Source: Anaerotignum sp. (lineage in GTDB: Bacteria > Bacillota > Clostridia > Lachnospirales > Anaerotignaceae). Taken from it: 43,878 bases of DNA. This document shows, in pieces, positions 1-7,974 of this stretch; position 1 is the stretch's first letter; each line of letters opens with the position of its first letter. The notes below the pieces were generated by a model. The model saw only the letters and a list, made by a program, of their open reading frames with translations. It had not been told where the DNA came from and did not search any database. The position numbers and the translations under genes were made by a program. The stretch spans positions 1 through 43,878 of the forward strand of contig NZ_DAOUQB010000026.1 of NCBI RefSeq assembly GCF_030625865.1, given 5' to 3'.

Positions 1-2
1 TT

Positions 3-101
3 TTAGACAAATATGTTCAATATTTTAACAATGAGCGTCCCGCATATGCTTTAGGATACTTAAGCCCTGTTCAATATAGAACTGAACAAGGCTTTCCTTA
101 A
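3..101 (+). mobile_element. C-terminal end of an IS3-family transposase (OrfB), cut by window start
   Basis: The frame opening at base 3 reads LDKYVQYFNNERPAYALGY and continues through SPVQYRTEQGFP to a TAA at 99-101. The pattern YxxYNNxRPxxALGYxSPxxYR is the classic C-terminal end of the DDE integrase-like OrfB of IS3-family elements (IS3/IS150 groups), just after the catalytic glutamate. The rest of the element lies to the left of the window. The bases after the stop (about 110-150, including TGTCTACATTGACTTGACAA) resemble the right terminal region of such elements, but the exact end and any target duplication cannot be set from this side alone. Nothing else is seen up to 271. Confidence 0.8.
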
Positions 102-271
102 GGTGGTTTTTAGATGTCTACATTGACTTGACAACTTCACTAAGCGGGTGGTTGTTTGATTGTTCTCATATCTTCATTAAAATCTTTGTGTTAAAACTTA
201 TTGTGATAGTAAAAAAAGGTCTTTTGAAAATTAGATATTTTTAAGCAAAAACCAAAATAAAGCTTTATCTT

Positions 272-922
272 TTAGAACATATCTGCTACAGCCTTTGGCG
301 TAGCCCCAATATAATCGGCTCCGCAGGCGTCAAATTCCGCCTTGTCGCCATAGCCAAATTCCACAGCAATACAGGGAATACCTACCAAATGAGCGCCCTC
401 AACGTCAAACTTGCGATCACCCACCATAATAGCCTCTTCCTTTTTTCCATTCATCTTGTCCAATACATAATCAATGACCTTTGCTTTTGTATCGCGGCCA
501 ATCTCTCGATTATCACCACCAATCACCTCAAAGTAATGGTCAATCTGAAAGTGCTTCAAAATACGAACTGCAGTCTCTTCTTTTTTAGAGGTGGCTACTG
601 CCAAACGCTTACCTTTTTCCTTCAATTCATCCAACATTAGGGGAATGCCATCAAATACTTTGTTTTCAAATAAACCTATCGTGGCATATCGTTCTCTAAA
701 AAATTTCAAGGCTCTGTGGGCATCTTCATGATTCATATGGAAATCCTCGGTAAATGTTTTTATTAAAGGCGGGCCAACAATAAACCTCAAATCTTTATCC
801 GCCCATTTGGTAATTCCCATTTTCTCTTGCATGTGCTGGGCAGAACGAATAACACCCTCGGCAGAATCTGTTAATGTTCCATCCAAGTCAAATATTACGA
901 TACTTTGCTGTAATTTTTCCAT
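272..922 (-). CDS. HAD-superfamily hydrolase, phosphoglycolate phosphatase-like
   Basis: A 216-aa HAD phosphatase. Motif I is FDLDGTLTDS near residues 11-20 (nucleophile Asp12, acid/base Asp14). A helical cap follows, then motif II around AVATSKKE and motif III/IV GDRKFDVEGAH with the metal-binding Asp. This fits the Gph/PgmB subfamily that removes phosphate from phosphoglycolate, sugar phosphates or nucleotides; the substrate cannot be told from sequence. The ATG at 922 is preferred because AGGAG lies 7 nt upstream; the in-frame ATG at 943 has no ribosome binding site. The gene is last in the leftward direction before the IS tail. No clear terminator is seen after it. Confidence 0.85.
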   Translation of the reverse strand: MEKLQQSIVIFDLDGTLTDSAEGVIRSAQHMQEKMGITKWADKDLRFIVGPPLIKTFTEDFHMNHEDAHRALKFFRERYATIGLFENKVFDGIPLMLDELKEKGKRLAVATSKKEETAVRILKHFQIDHYFEVIGGDNREIGRDTKAKVIDYVLDKMNGKKEEAIMVGDRKFDVEGAHLVGIPCIAVEFGYGDKAEFDACGADYIGATPKAVADMF

Positions 923-1028
923 ATTCCTTCTCCTCTTCTCCATAATCGGCTAAAGAAACTCAGCCGAATCCGCCTTTTATTCCATAAAGTTTCGTATATT
1001 TTACCGCAAAAGGCTTTTTTCCGCAAAT

Positions 1029-1060
1029 AAAAAACCCCCTAAAGATTTTCTCTAAGGGGT
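1029..1060 (-). terminator. Intrinsic terminator of spoIIP
   Basis: On the minus strand ACCCCTTAGAGAAAATCTTT forms the left and loop part of a hairpin closed by AGGGGGT, followed by TTTTTT. The left stem arm contains the last sense codons and the TAG stop of spoIIP, so the gene ends inside its own terminator. Confidence 0.8.
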
Positions 1061-2113
1061 ATCCTCTGACAACACTTCTGCCAAAATTTTTGCTAATGGT
1101 TTCATTGCGTTTAGTGCCTCTTGCTTGGTATTTGTCTGCGCCCCCACTTCAATCAGTGCAGAACGCGGCATATAATGTAAAATAAAGCGATAAGGATTCA
1201 AATAAATTTTTCGCATAAAACCGGGATATTCTTGCCCTGCCCGTGTTTTCATTTGCAGGCTAAAGGCTAAATTTTGCTTAATATATTTATTTTCTAACCA
1301 TGAAACAGGCTCTGCCTGACCGTCTTTGTTTAAGCGGCAAATTCCGTTTACAAACATTACTTGGGCACAAGTTTTTCCATCAATTTCTGTAACCAACCTT
1401 AAATTTTCCGGTATCCCATCTCTGTGCAAATCAATACAAACCTCAATGGAAGGATGCTTTTTTAAAATTTCCTCCACAGCAGGGCCACTGCGTTCATATG
1501 CCCCTTCACGCTGTAAAACACCATTTACGGCATCATAAACGTTCATGTCATGTAATACACTAATGCCATAATCTTCTTCCAAAATACGTTTTAATTCCTC
1601 GCCTACACCACATACCCCTTCTTCTATTCCATTACTATCCACAAAATCTTCATGGGTATGAGTATGAAATATTAAAATTTTTGGCTCTTTTAAAGTTGGT
1701 TCTATGGAAAAGTCCATAGATAAATCTTCTTCCACATTTACATCGCCTTCCAAAAGAGCCGTTCTGGAATCCACAGTATAAAAATTACTTTTTAAATAAG
1801 AAAAGTCCTTCATCTTTTCAAGGACTGCCGCAGTTACACACAAACCCTTTTCGCCACTCGGAATAATGTCTTTTTGCTCAAATTCCACATCTTTGACGCC
1901 CCAAACAGCAACCTCCGCACTTTCATTGGTCGTTCCTCGTTCTGTCCACAAACTTTGTATAGACAATGTCCCATGGGGGACTTGTCCAGGCAGTACTTCT
2001 GCCAAAAGCCATCGGCCACCACCCATCTGCAAAAAAAGCGGCATGGATAGCAGAAAAAGCAAAAGGCCAAAAAGGCTTAGGCCGAGTTGCCCCCTGCCAC
2101 CTTTTTGCTCCAC
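1052..2113 (-). CDS. spoIIP: Stage II sporulation protein P (SpoIIP)
   Basis: SpoIIP is the amidase/endopeptidase that, with SpoIID and SpoIIM, thins septal peptidoglycan and drives engulfment of the forespore. The protein is about 353 aa, with a basic N-terminus and one membrane-spanning segment at about residues 8-28, then a variable linker. The catalytic domain shows the family motifs ILIFHTHTHEDF, IDLHRD and ALIEVGAQTNTKQEA, which supply the zinc-binding His/Glu residues of an amidase_3-like fold. Two GTG codons compete as start: 2119 is only 2 nt from AGGAGG while 2113 is 8 nt away, so 2113 is chosen. This gene marks the organism as a spore former. Confidence 0.9.
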   Translation of the reverse strand: MEQKGGRGQLGLSLFGLLLFLLSMPLFLQMGGGRWLLAEVLPGQVPHGTLSIQSLWTERGTTNESAEVAVWGVKDVEFEQKDIIPSGEKGLCVTAAVLEKMKDFSYLKSNFYTVDSRTALLEGDVNVEEDLSMDFSIEPTLKEPKILIFHTHTHEDFVDSNGIEEGVCGVGEELKRILEEDYGISVLHDMNVYDAVNGVLQREGAYERSGPAVEEILKKHPSIEVCIDLHRDGIPENLRLVTEIDGKTCAQVMFVNGICRLNKDGQAEPVSWLENKYIKQNLAFSLQMKTRAGQEYPGFMRKIYLNPYRFILHYMPRSALIEVGAQTNTKQEALNAMKPLAKILAEVLSEDTP

Positions 2114-2136
2114 TGACACCGCCTCCTTTCATACAA

Positions 2137-2164
2137 AGTTTATGCCAATATAAAAAGCAATAGA
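2137..2164 (-). promoter_or_regulatory. Possible sigma-E-type promoter of spoIIP
   Basis: Minus-strand TCTATT (2159-2164) and CATAAACT (2137-2144) are separated by 14 nt, similar to the mother-cell sigma-E pattern (-35 ATATT-like, -10 CATAnnnT). spoIIP is sigma-E controlled in Bacillus. The inferred start would leave a very short leader before the AGGAGG at 2122-2127, so this is tentative. Confidence 0.3.
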
Positions 2165-2229
2165 ACAATAAAGTATAGCGGCGCTTTGGATGAAAATTCA
2201 TACAAAAAGAGGAATCCTATTCTCCCAAA

Positions 2230-2258
2230 TAAAAAACCCACGGCTGATTCACCGAGGG
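2230..2258 (-). terminator. Second of two tandem terminators after the aminotransferase
   Basis: Minus strand CCCTCGG-TGAATCAG-CCGTGGG followed by TTTTTT. It lies downstream of a first hairpin at 2287-2324 and upstream of spoIIP, so it insulates spoIIP from the aminotransferase. Confidence 0.7.
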
Positions 2259-2286
2259 ACTTTATACAAAATAAAATTTAATATAA

Positions 2287-2324
2287 CATAAAACCCCCGC
2301 AGAGGTAGCCACGAGGGTTTTATG
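2287..2324 (-). terminator. First tandem terminator after the aminotransferase
   Basis: Minus strand CATAAAACCCTCGTGG-CTA-CCTCTGCGGGGGTTTTATG, an imperfect GC-rich hairpin flanked by A and T runs, about 40 bases after the aminotransferase stop. The A/T symmetry means it could work in both directions. Confidence 0.7.
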
Positions 2325-2362
2325 CATATGGAGTTATGGTTTGTATGTTCAAAGAAACAAGA

Positions 2363-3547
2363 TTATCTCAAGTTTGCTTTGATTACTTCTGCAATACGCT
2401 TGATGCCTTCTTCAATTTTTTCTTCAGGCATACAAGAGTAATTCATACGGAACGTGTTTTCATGTCCGCCATTGGGGAAGAACCCACCACCGGGAACATA
2501 TGCAACCTTCTGTGCCAAACACTGTTCTGCCATTTCTTTTGCGTTAATATACTCAGGCAATACAACCCATGTAAACAAACCACCATCGGGATGTGTCCAT
2601 GTGCATTCTTTGGGGAAATGCTCTTCCATAGCCTTTAACATACAATCACGTCTCTTGCGATATACTTCTTTAATTTTTGCAACATGGGCATCCAAATCAT
2701 TCATATCCAAGAATGTATTGGTTTCCAACTGTGCAACTGTAGATGCTTGAAGGTCAGAAGCCTGTTTCATAAAATTATATTTTGCAAGAATTTCGCTTTC
2801 AGCGCAAACCCAGCCCAATCTATAACCAGGAGCCAAAATTTTGGAAAAGGTTCCCAAGAAGATCACAAGACCCTTCGTGTCCAAAGATTTCAAGGAAGGC
2901 ATATTTTCATTTTCAAAACGCAATTCACCATAAGGGTTATCTTCGATAACAGGAATTTCAAATTTATTGATAATTTCCATGAATTTTTTACGTCTTTCCA
3001 ATGTCCAAGTTCTGCCGGAAGGATTCTGGAAATCAGGAATCACATAAATCATCTTAACCTTTTCTGTGGAAGCCAAAACCTTTTCCAATTCTTCCATAAT
3101 CATACCGTTGTTGTCGGTAGGAATTTCAATAAAATTAGGTTCGCAAGCCTTAAATGCATTTACTGCCCCCAAATAAGAAGGGCTCTCTAATAAAACAACA
3201 TCGCCTTTATTCAGGAAAACACGAGCGGAAAAGTCCAGACCCTGCTGAGAACCACTGGTAACCAAAACATGATCAATATCCGTAGCAATATTGTTTTTTG
3301 CTTTCATTCTGTCCACAATTTTCTGTCTAAGCGCAGGGATTCCTTCCGTAGAAGTATACTGCAAAGCAACGCGACCCTGTTCATCCAAAGTTTTTACGGA
3401 TGCAGCTTTCATACCTTCAACTGGAAATAATTCCGGCGCAGGCATACCACCGGCAAAAGAAATAATATCAGGCTGAGAAGTAAGCTTAAGTAATTCTCTG
3501 ATTTCGGAGCCTGTTAAAAGATTCATTCTGTCTGCAAAACGTAACAT
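2363..3547 (-). CDS. PLP-dependent aminotransferase, class I/II (2-aminoadipate/LysN-like)
   Basis: A 394-aa fold-type I aminotransferase. Visible landmarks are FAGGMPAPELFP (31-42), SGSQQGLDF (98-106, phosphate cup), PDFQNPSGRT (171-180), IEDNPYGELR with Asp203 for the pyridine nitrogen, and GTFSKILAPGYRLGW with the PLP lysine Lys236. This set is typical of the LysN/2-aminoadipate and aromatic or branched-chain aminotransferase group that is also found fused in MocR regulators; no HTH domain is present here. Substrate is not decided. AAGGAGG lies 9 nt before the ATG. It is closely related to the next gene upstream (4035-5219), colinear without gaps through most of the length, which suggests a tandem duplication, but each copy has its own terminator. 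Confidence 0.88.
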   Translation of the reverse strand: MLRFADRMNLLTGSEIRELLKLTSQPDIISFAGGMPAPELFPVEGMKAASVKTLDEQGRVALQYTSTEGIPALRQKIVDRMKAKNNIATDIDHVLVTSGSQQGLDFSARVFLNKGDVVLLESPSYLGAVNAFKACEPNFIEIPTDNNGMIMEELEKVLASTEKVKMIYVIPDFQNPSGRTWTLERRKKFMEIINKFEIPVIEDNPYGELRFENENMPSLKSLDTKGLVIFLGTFSKILAPGYRLGWVCAESEILAKYNFMKQASDLQASTVAQLETNTFLDMNDLDAHVAKIKEVYRKRRDCMLKAMEEHFPKECTWTHPDGGLFTWVVLPEYINAKEMAEQCLAQKVAYVPGGGFFPNGGHENTFRMNYSCMPEEKIEEGIKRIAEVIKANLR

Positions 3548-3952
3548 TTGGTTCTTCCTCCTTAAAAAATAAACTATTGTCCGACAAGTTTCGTATTTTT
3601 TTTAATACATTGTCAAATTATTTAAAATTTTCTTCTTTATGCTAATTAAAACACAAGTTATTAACAAAGTCAATGTAATTTTATGAAATGTGCATTTAAA
3701 AAATGACATAAAACAAAAACATACAGAAGGATTTTTTTGTATAAAAAACAAAACAATTTACGAAAAAACAATAAATACTTTTACTAAATTGTATTTAAAA
3801 ACAAACATTTCAACCAAAAAACAGCATATCACCAAAACAATTTTTGTATCAGTTTTCATACGTTTTCTTCCGCTATTCTACTTATTTAAAATAACAAATC
3901 TGTATATTATTCGTTCTATTTCGTCAATAAAATAACGATATCTGTTTTAACA
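3548..3952. other. AT-rich intergenic region between the two aminotransferase genes
   Basis: No credible gene. For the leftward aminotransferase, minus-strand TTGACT-17-TTTAAT (near 3650-3680) and a TTGACA (near 3612) are promoter candidates. A perfect 11-bp palindrome TTGTCCGACAA sits at 3577-3587, 30 bases before the start codon. An 81-codon rightward ORF here is rejected as low-complexity A/T-rich reading. Confidence 0.4.
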
Positions 3953-3998
3953 GAAAAACCCTCGCCGAACATCCATCTTTGGATGTACTTCGAGGGTT
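3953..3998 (-). terminator. Terminator of the upstream aminotransferase gene
   Basis: Minus strand ACCCTCG pairs with CGAGGGT, with an inner perfect ACATCC/GGATGT stem, followed by TTTTT. It lies 36 bases after the stop of the 4035-5219 gene. Confidence 0.85.
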
Positions 3999-4034
3999 TA
4001 TAACGTTAGCACACTTCAAAAAGCCACTTATTTT

Positions 4035-5219
4035 TTATTTCAGGTTTGCTTTGATTACTTCTGCCAAAGCCTTAACACCTTCTATAATTTTTTCATCACT
4101 CATACAGGAGTAATTCATTCGGAAGCAGTTATTCTTTCCACCATTGGGGAAGAAGCTTCCCCCTGGAACATAAGCAACCTTCTTTTCCAAGCACTGCAAT
4201 GCCATTTCTTTTGTGTTAATATAAGAAGGCAACTCTACCCAGGTAAACAAACCGCCGTCGGGATATGTAAACTTTGCCTCAGGAGGAAAGTATTCCTTCA
4301 TCGCATTCATCATTACATCACGTCTATGCTTATAAACTTCTCTGATTTTTGCCACATGCTCGTCCAAATCGTTCATATCCATATACTTATTAGCCTGAAG
4401 CTGTGTTAAAGTTGAGGTTGCCAAGTCTGCCCCTTGCTTCATGGTGTTAAACTTTGAAAGGATTTCATCCTCTGCGCAAACCCAGCCAATACGGAAGCCG
4501 GGAACCATGACTTTTGACAATGTGCCAAGGTAAATCACAAGGTCTTTTGTATCCAAAGACTTTAACGCAGGCATATCTTCATTTTCGAAACGTAATTCAC
4601 CGTAAGGATTATCCTCAATTACCGGAATCTCATATTTGTTTACAATTTCCATGAATTTTTCTCTTCTCTCCAAAGACCATGTACGTCCTGTGGGATTTTG
4701 GAAATCGGGAATTACATAAATCATTTTTACATTTTCTGTGGTTGCAAGAATTTTATCCAACTCTTCCATAATCATACCACCATCATCGGTAGGTACTTCT
4801 ATAAAAGTGGGTTCACTGGCCTTAAAAGCGTTAATTGCACCTAAGTAGGAAGGGCTTTCCACTAAAATCACATCACCCGGGTCAATGAATACCCTTGCCG
4901 CAAAATCAAGCCCCTGCTGAGAACCACTGGTAATCAATATCTGATCTGCTGAAGCATGAATATTATTTTTTGCTGCCATTCTTTCTACAATTTTTTCTCT
5001 TAACTGTGGCAGACCTTCGGTTGAGGAATACTGGCATGCAACGGTACCCATTTCTTCCATGACCGCAATACCAGCTTGTTTCAATTCTTCCACAGGAAAT
5101 AATTCCGGCGCGGGTAAGCCGCCTGCAAAAGAAATAATGTCAGGTCTAGCAATAAGCTTTAAAAGATCCCCGATATCTGAGCTGTCCAAAAGGTCTAGTC
5201 TTTTTGCAAAACGAACCAT
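4035..5219 (-). CDS. PLP-dependent aminotransferase, class I/II (paralog of the downstream gene)
   Basis: Also 394 aa when started at the ATG at 5219 (GGGGA about 9 nt upstream), which aligns exactly with the start of its paralog; the earlier ATG at 5240 has no RBS. Same motifs at the same positions: FAGGLPAPELFP, SGSQQGLDF, PDFQNPTGRT, IEDNPYGELR and the PLP lysine in GTLSKVMVPGFRIGW. Differences cluster in the residues just after the PLP lysine (KVMVPGFRI against KILAPGYRL) and in the stretch after it (TMKQGADLATSTLTQL against FMKQASDLQASTVAQL). Two nearly full-length duplicates kept side by side suggest divided substrate range or differential expression. Fold assignment is firm; substrate is not known. 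Confidence 0.87.
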   Translation of the reverse strand: MVRFAKRLDLLDSSDIGDLLKLIARPDIISFAGGLPAPELFPVEELKQAGIAVMEEMGTVACQYSSTEGLPQLREKIVERMAAKNNIHASADQILITSGSQQGLDFAARVFIDPGDVILVESPSYLGAINAFKASEPTFIEVPTDDGGMIMEELDKILATTENVKMIYVIPDFQNPTGRTWSLERREKFMEIVNKYEIPVIEDNPYGELRFENEDMPALKSLDTKDLVIYLGTLSKVMVPGFRIGWVCAEDEILSKFNTMKQGADLATSTLTQLQANKYMDMNDLDEHVAKIREVYKHRRDVMMNAMKEYFPPEAKFTYPDGGLFTWVELPSYINTKEMALQCLEKKVAYVPGGSFFPNGGKNNCFRMNYSCMSDEKIIEGVKALAEVIKANLK

Positions 5220-5287
5220 ATATTTCCATTCCCCTTTCATTGCGGTTTTTCAACCTAAATAATGTATTTTTTTAAAGACATGTAGTA

Positions 5288-5316
5288 ATTAAGCCATAAA
5301 TCACCTTAACTGTCAA
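5288..5316 (-). promoter_or_regulatory. Probable promoter of the second aminotransferase gene
   Basis: Minus strand TTGACA (5311-5316), 17-nt spacer, CTTAAT (5288-5293), about 70 bases upstream of the start codon. The -35 is consensus, the -10 is weak. Confidence 0.45.
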
Positions 5317-5736
5317 TCTTATTTTCCCAGCTTTGTATCTCATTAAATACAGTTATAATGGTGATTTTTTGGGGAAGATTTCTTCAAATCCTGTATGATT
5401 TGATTAAAAAAATAAGGGATTCATTTCGTGCTTTCTTTCCGTCTGGTCAAAACAACAATTGAGGCATTGGAAAAAATATAAAATTTCATCATTTTTTTCT
5501 ATAGAAGTCCCATAACTTCCATGTTTCCTCCCCTTCCCATTATCTTTTCTTTATACTGTTTATTATATGGTTTTTAGATGTTTGGTAATATTAAACCATC
5601 CCTCTTATATGCAAATTGTAAAAATCAATTTTTCCTTAGATATTAGCGAACAAACTAAAAAAAAGATAAAAAAAAGAAGTATTTTACTGCATTTTGTCAA
5701 AAAGTTTTATATATCGAATTTTTTGTTTCATTTCTA
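5317..5736. other. Intergenic region between divergent genes
   Basis: About 420 AT-rich bases with no gene I can support. An ORF starting near 5567 has low-complexity content and no ribosome binding site. No clear riboswitch fold was recognised. Confidence 0.4.
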
Positions 5737-5764
5737 TTGCATTCCGCCCTATTTGCTGTATAAT
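5737..5764 (+). promoter_or_regulatory. Probable promoter of the XRE-cupin/pot operon
   Basis: TTGCAT (5737-5742), 16-nt spacer, consensus TATAAT (5759-5764), about 75 bases upstream of the regulator start. No other promoter is needed for the five tightly packed genes that follow. Confidence 0.6.
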
Positions 5765-5791
5765 GGTTGGAGTTTACTAACAATAATACAA

Positions 5792-5812
5792 AAGTTTAGT
5801 ATCACTAAATTT
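5792..5812. promoter_or_regulatory. Dyad-symmetric operator candidate in the pot operon leader
   Basis: AAGTTTAGT-ATC-ACTAAATTT, 8 of 9 positions symmetric, lies about 20-30 bases downstream of the inferred transcription start and ends 28 bases before the regulator gene. The position fits autorepression by the adjacent XRE-cupin protein, which is inference. Confidence 0.45.
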
Positions 5813-5840
5813 TATGGATAAATAAAAGGAGTTGTTGAGG

Positions 5841-6374
5841 ATGGATATCGGACATAAAATCAAGCAGCTTCGTGTGCAAAAAGGCCTAACCTTAGAAGAA
5901 TTGGCCAGCCGCAGCGAGCTGACAAAGGGTTTCTTGTCCCAGATGGAAAGAAATTTAACGTCTCCTTCCATTTCTACTTTAAACGATATTGTAGAAGCCT
6001 TGGGCACCACACTGTCCGAGTTTTTCAAAGAAGAAAAACAAGAAAAATTGGTTTTTCATAAGAAAGATTTTTTTGTTGATAAAAAGGAACATTACACTGT
6101 TCATTGGATTGTACCAAACACACAAAAAAATGAAATGGAACCCATTTTATTGGAATTGCCCCAAGGGGGGGAATCCTTTCAAATGGACCCCCATTGTGGT
6201 GAAGAGTTTGGATATGTCCTTGAGGGCAGCATTACCCTTGACTGCGGGGATGAAAGCCATATTGTACACAAAGGAGAAACCTTCTACCTTTCCGGCAAAA
6301 CAAGCCATTTTTTAAGAAATGATAAGAAAACGAAGGCGAAAGTTCTATGGATCTCAACGCCGCCGTTATTCTGA
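5841..6374 (+). CDS. XRE-family regulator with C-terminal cupin domain (PuuR-like)
   Basis: A 177-aa two-domain regulator. Residues 3-60 form an HTH_XRE domain (IGHKIKQLRVQKGLTLEELA and the recognition region SELTKGFLSQMERN). Residues about 100-175 form a cupin_2 beta barrel with HCGEEFGYVLEGSITL and GETFYLSGKTSHFLRN. This architecture, as in PuuR, commonly controls polyamine or amino-acid use genes, with the cupin binding the small-molecule effector. AAGGAG is 9 nt before the ATG at 5841; the in-frame TTG codons just upstream are too close to the RBS. It is the first gene of the potABCD operon, 17 bases before potA, so regulation of polyamine import is the likely role. Confidence 0.85.
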   Translation: MDIGHKIKQLRVQKGLTLEELASRSELTKGFLSQMERNLTSPSISTLNDIVEALGTTLSEFFKEEKQEKLVFHKKDFFVDKKEHYTVHWIVPNTQKNEMEPILLELPQGGESFQMDPHCGEEFGYVLEGSITLDCGDESHIVHKGETFYLSGKTSHFLRNDKKTKAKVLWISTPPLF

Positions 6375-6391
6375 TATGATGGGAGGCAGAC

Positions 6392-7960
6392 ATGAAAAAG
6401 CTGATTCAATTCAAAAATATCGTCAAAAACTTTGACGGGAAATTAGTTTTAAAGGGCATCAATTTGGATATCTATGAAAACGAATTCGTTACGTTACTTG
6501 GCCCCAGTGGTTGCGGTAAAACAACCCTTCTGCGTATCTTGGGTGGATTCTTAACACAAAATGAAGGGCAGGTTCTTTTCGACGGAGAAGAAATCAGTAA
6601 AGTCCCTCCATATAAAAGAGAAATCAACACCGTATTTCAGAAATACGCTTTATTTCCACATATGAACGTTTATAATAATATCGCCTTTGGTCTAAAAATC
6701 AAAAAAGAACCAAAGGATATTATCGAGCAAAAGGTAAAGCGAATGCTAAAGCTTGTAAACTTAGAGGAATACGCAGACCGCAACGTAACAGAAATGAGCG
6801 GCGGACAGCAGCAGCGTGTTGCCATTGCCCGGGCATTGGTAAATGAACCAAGTGTCCTGCTTTTGGATGAACCCTTGGGTGCTTTGGATTTAAAGCTTAG
6901 AAAGGAAATGCAGCAAGAGCTGAAAAAAATACAGCAGGAGGTTGGCATCACCTTTATTTATGTTACCCATGACCAAGAAGAAGCCTTGACCATGTCCGAC
7001 AAGATTGTCGTTATGAAAGAAGGAGAAATTCAGCAAATCGGTACCCCTACCGACATTTACAATGAACCCGTCAATCAATACGTTGCCAACTTTATCGGCG
7101 AAAGCAACATTATGGACGGCGTGATGCTGGAAGACTATGTTGTTATGTTTGAGGACAAAAAATTCAACTGTGCTGATTTTGGGTTTGCCCCCAATGAAAA
7201 GGTTGACGTAGTCATCCGCCCTGAAGATCTGGATATTGTGCCAAGGGCTGAAGGTAAGCTGAAAGGTATTGTGAAATCTGTGCTCTTTAAGGGCGTACAC
7301 TACGAAACCCTGGTAGAAACCAAAGTAGGTACCTCTATCACCGTAAAAATGATGGTTTCCGATGACCGTCCTGTTTTTAACGAAAGTGCAAACGAAAAAA
7401 TCTCTGCCAACGACTTTTATCTGGATATGGACGACGTGGAAAAATTGAACGAAGGCACCATTGTTGCCCGTGCCGATGCGCAAGCTTGGGATCCCGAAAC
7501 AGATGAGTTTATCTCCATCAAAGAAATCAACTATTCCATTAAAAAAGAAAATGGAAGCTATCCTGTCACCTTTGCCACTGCCGCAGGCACTTCCGTTACC
7601 GTAAATATGATTGTCAAGGACGAGAACCGCGTAGCAAACAAAGAATATGAAGAAGAAATTTATGCAGTGAATTTCTTTAAAAAAGCCGATGAAATTCACG
7701 AATCCATCGCCCTTGAGACAGATTTGAAAACTTGGGCAAATGCTTCCGCCTGGAGTTTGGAGGATGGTACTTCCGTTGAAATTACCAATGTTAAGTATGA
7801 CTTTGACCCGGAAACCGTAACCCCGGGAGTATATGAAGTAACCTTTGCTACGGAAGGCTATGAATACAAAGTAGACACCACCGACCGCTATGAAATTGGC
7901 AATGAAGTGGGTCTTATTTTCCAGCCGGAGGATATTCATATCATGACGAAAGATAACTGA
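6392..7960 (+). CDS. potA: Polyamine ABC transporter ATPase PotA with a duplicated insertion in its TOBE domain
   Basis: The ATP-driving subunit of a spermidine/putrescine importer, 522 aa against a usual 350-380. The ATPase core is complete: Walker [10 protein letters not shown] (37-45), Q-loop Gln83, signature MSGGQQQR (135-142), Walker B VLLLDEP (155-161), switch His193. The TOBE domain begins with [20 protein letters not shown] (291-310) and ends with [14 protein letters not shown] (505-518). Between these halves sit two tandem repeats of about 85-89 residues (about 313-396 and 399-487). Each starts GTS(I/V)TV, has a K-x-x-x-x-x-F strand, a region ending AxAW-(D/S)-xE, and ends with (Y)PVTFAT or YEVTFAT. 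Such repeats resemble Ig-like beta modules of clostridial surface proteins, which is odd for a cytoplasmic ATPase. Second gene of the operon. Confidence 0.9.
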   Translation: MKKLIQFKNIVKNFDGKLVLKGINLDIYENEFVTLLGPSGCGKTTLLRILGGFLTQNEGQVLFDGEEISKVPPYKREINTVFQKYALFPHMNVYNNIAFGLKIKKEPKDIIEQKVKRMLKLVNLEEYADRNVTEMSGGQQQRVAIARALVNEPSVLLLDEPLGALDLKLRKEMQQELKKIQQEVGITFIYVTHDQEEALTMSDKIVVMKEGEIQQIGTPTDIYNEPVNQYVANFIGESNIMDGVMLEDYVVMFEDKKFNCADFGFAPNEKVDVVIRPEDLDIVPRAEGKLKGIVKSVLFKGVHYETLVETKVGTSITVKMMVSDDRPVFNESANEKISANDFYLDMDDVEKLNEGTIVARADAQAWDPETDEFISIKEINYSIKKENGSYPVTFATAAGTSVTVNMIVKDENRVANKEYEEEIYAVNFFKKADEIHESIALETDLKTWANASAWSLEDGTSVEITNVKYDFDPETVTPGVYEVTFATEGYEYKVDTTDRYEIGNEVGLIFQPEDIHIMTKDN

Positions 7961-7974
7961 GGGGAGGGTATTTG

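Noticed and set aside
3690-3935. Rightward 81-codon ORF between the aminotransferases
   Set aside because: Rich in K, T, I, F from A/T-rich DNA, no RBS, no recognisable domain.
5567-5821. Rightward 84-codon ORF before the XRE-cupin gene
   Set aside because: Low-complexity K/F-rich content, no RBS, and it covers the promoter and operator of the next gene.
6890-7939. Long 349-codon leftward ORF opposite potA
   Set aside because: It lies antisense to a well supported ABC ATPase with intact motifs, has no RBS, and its F/G/N-rich composition mirrors the codon use of potA.
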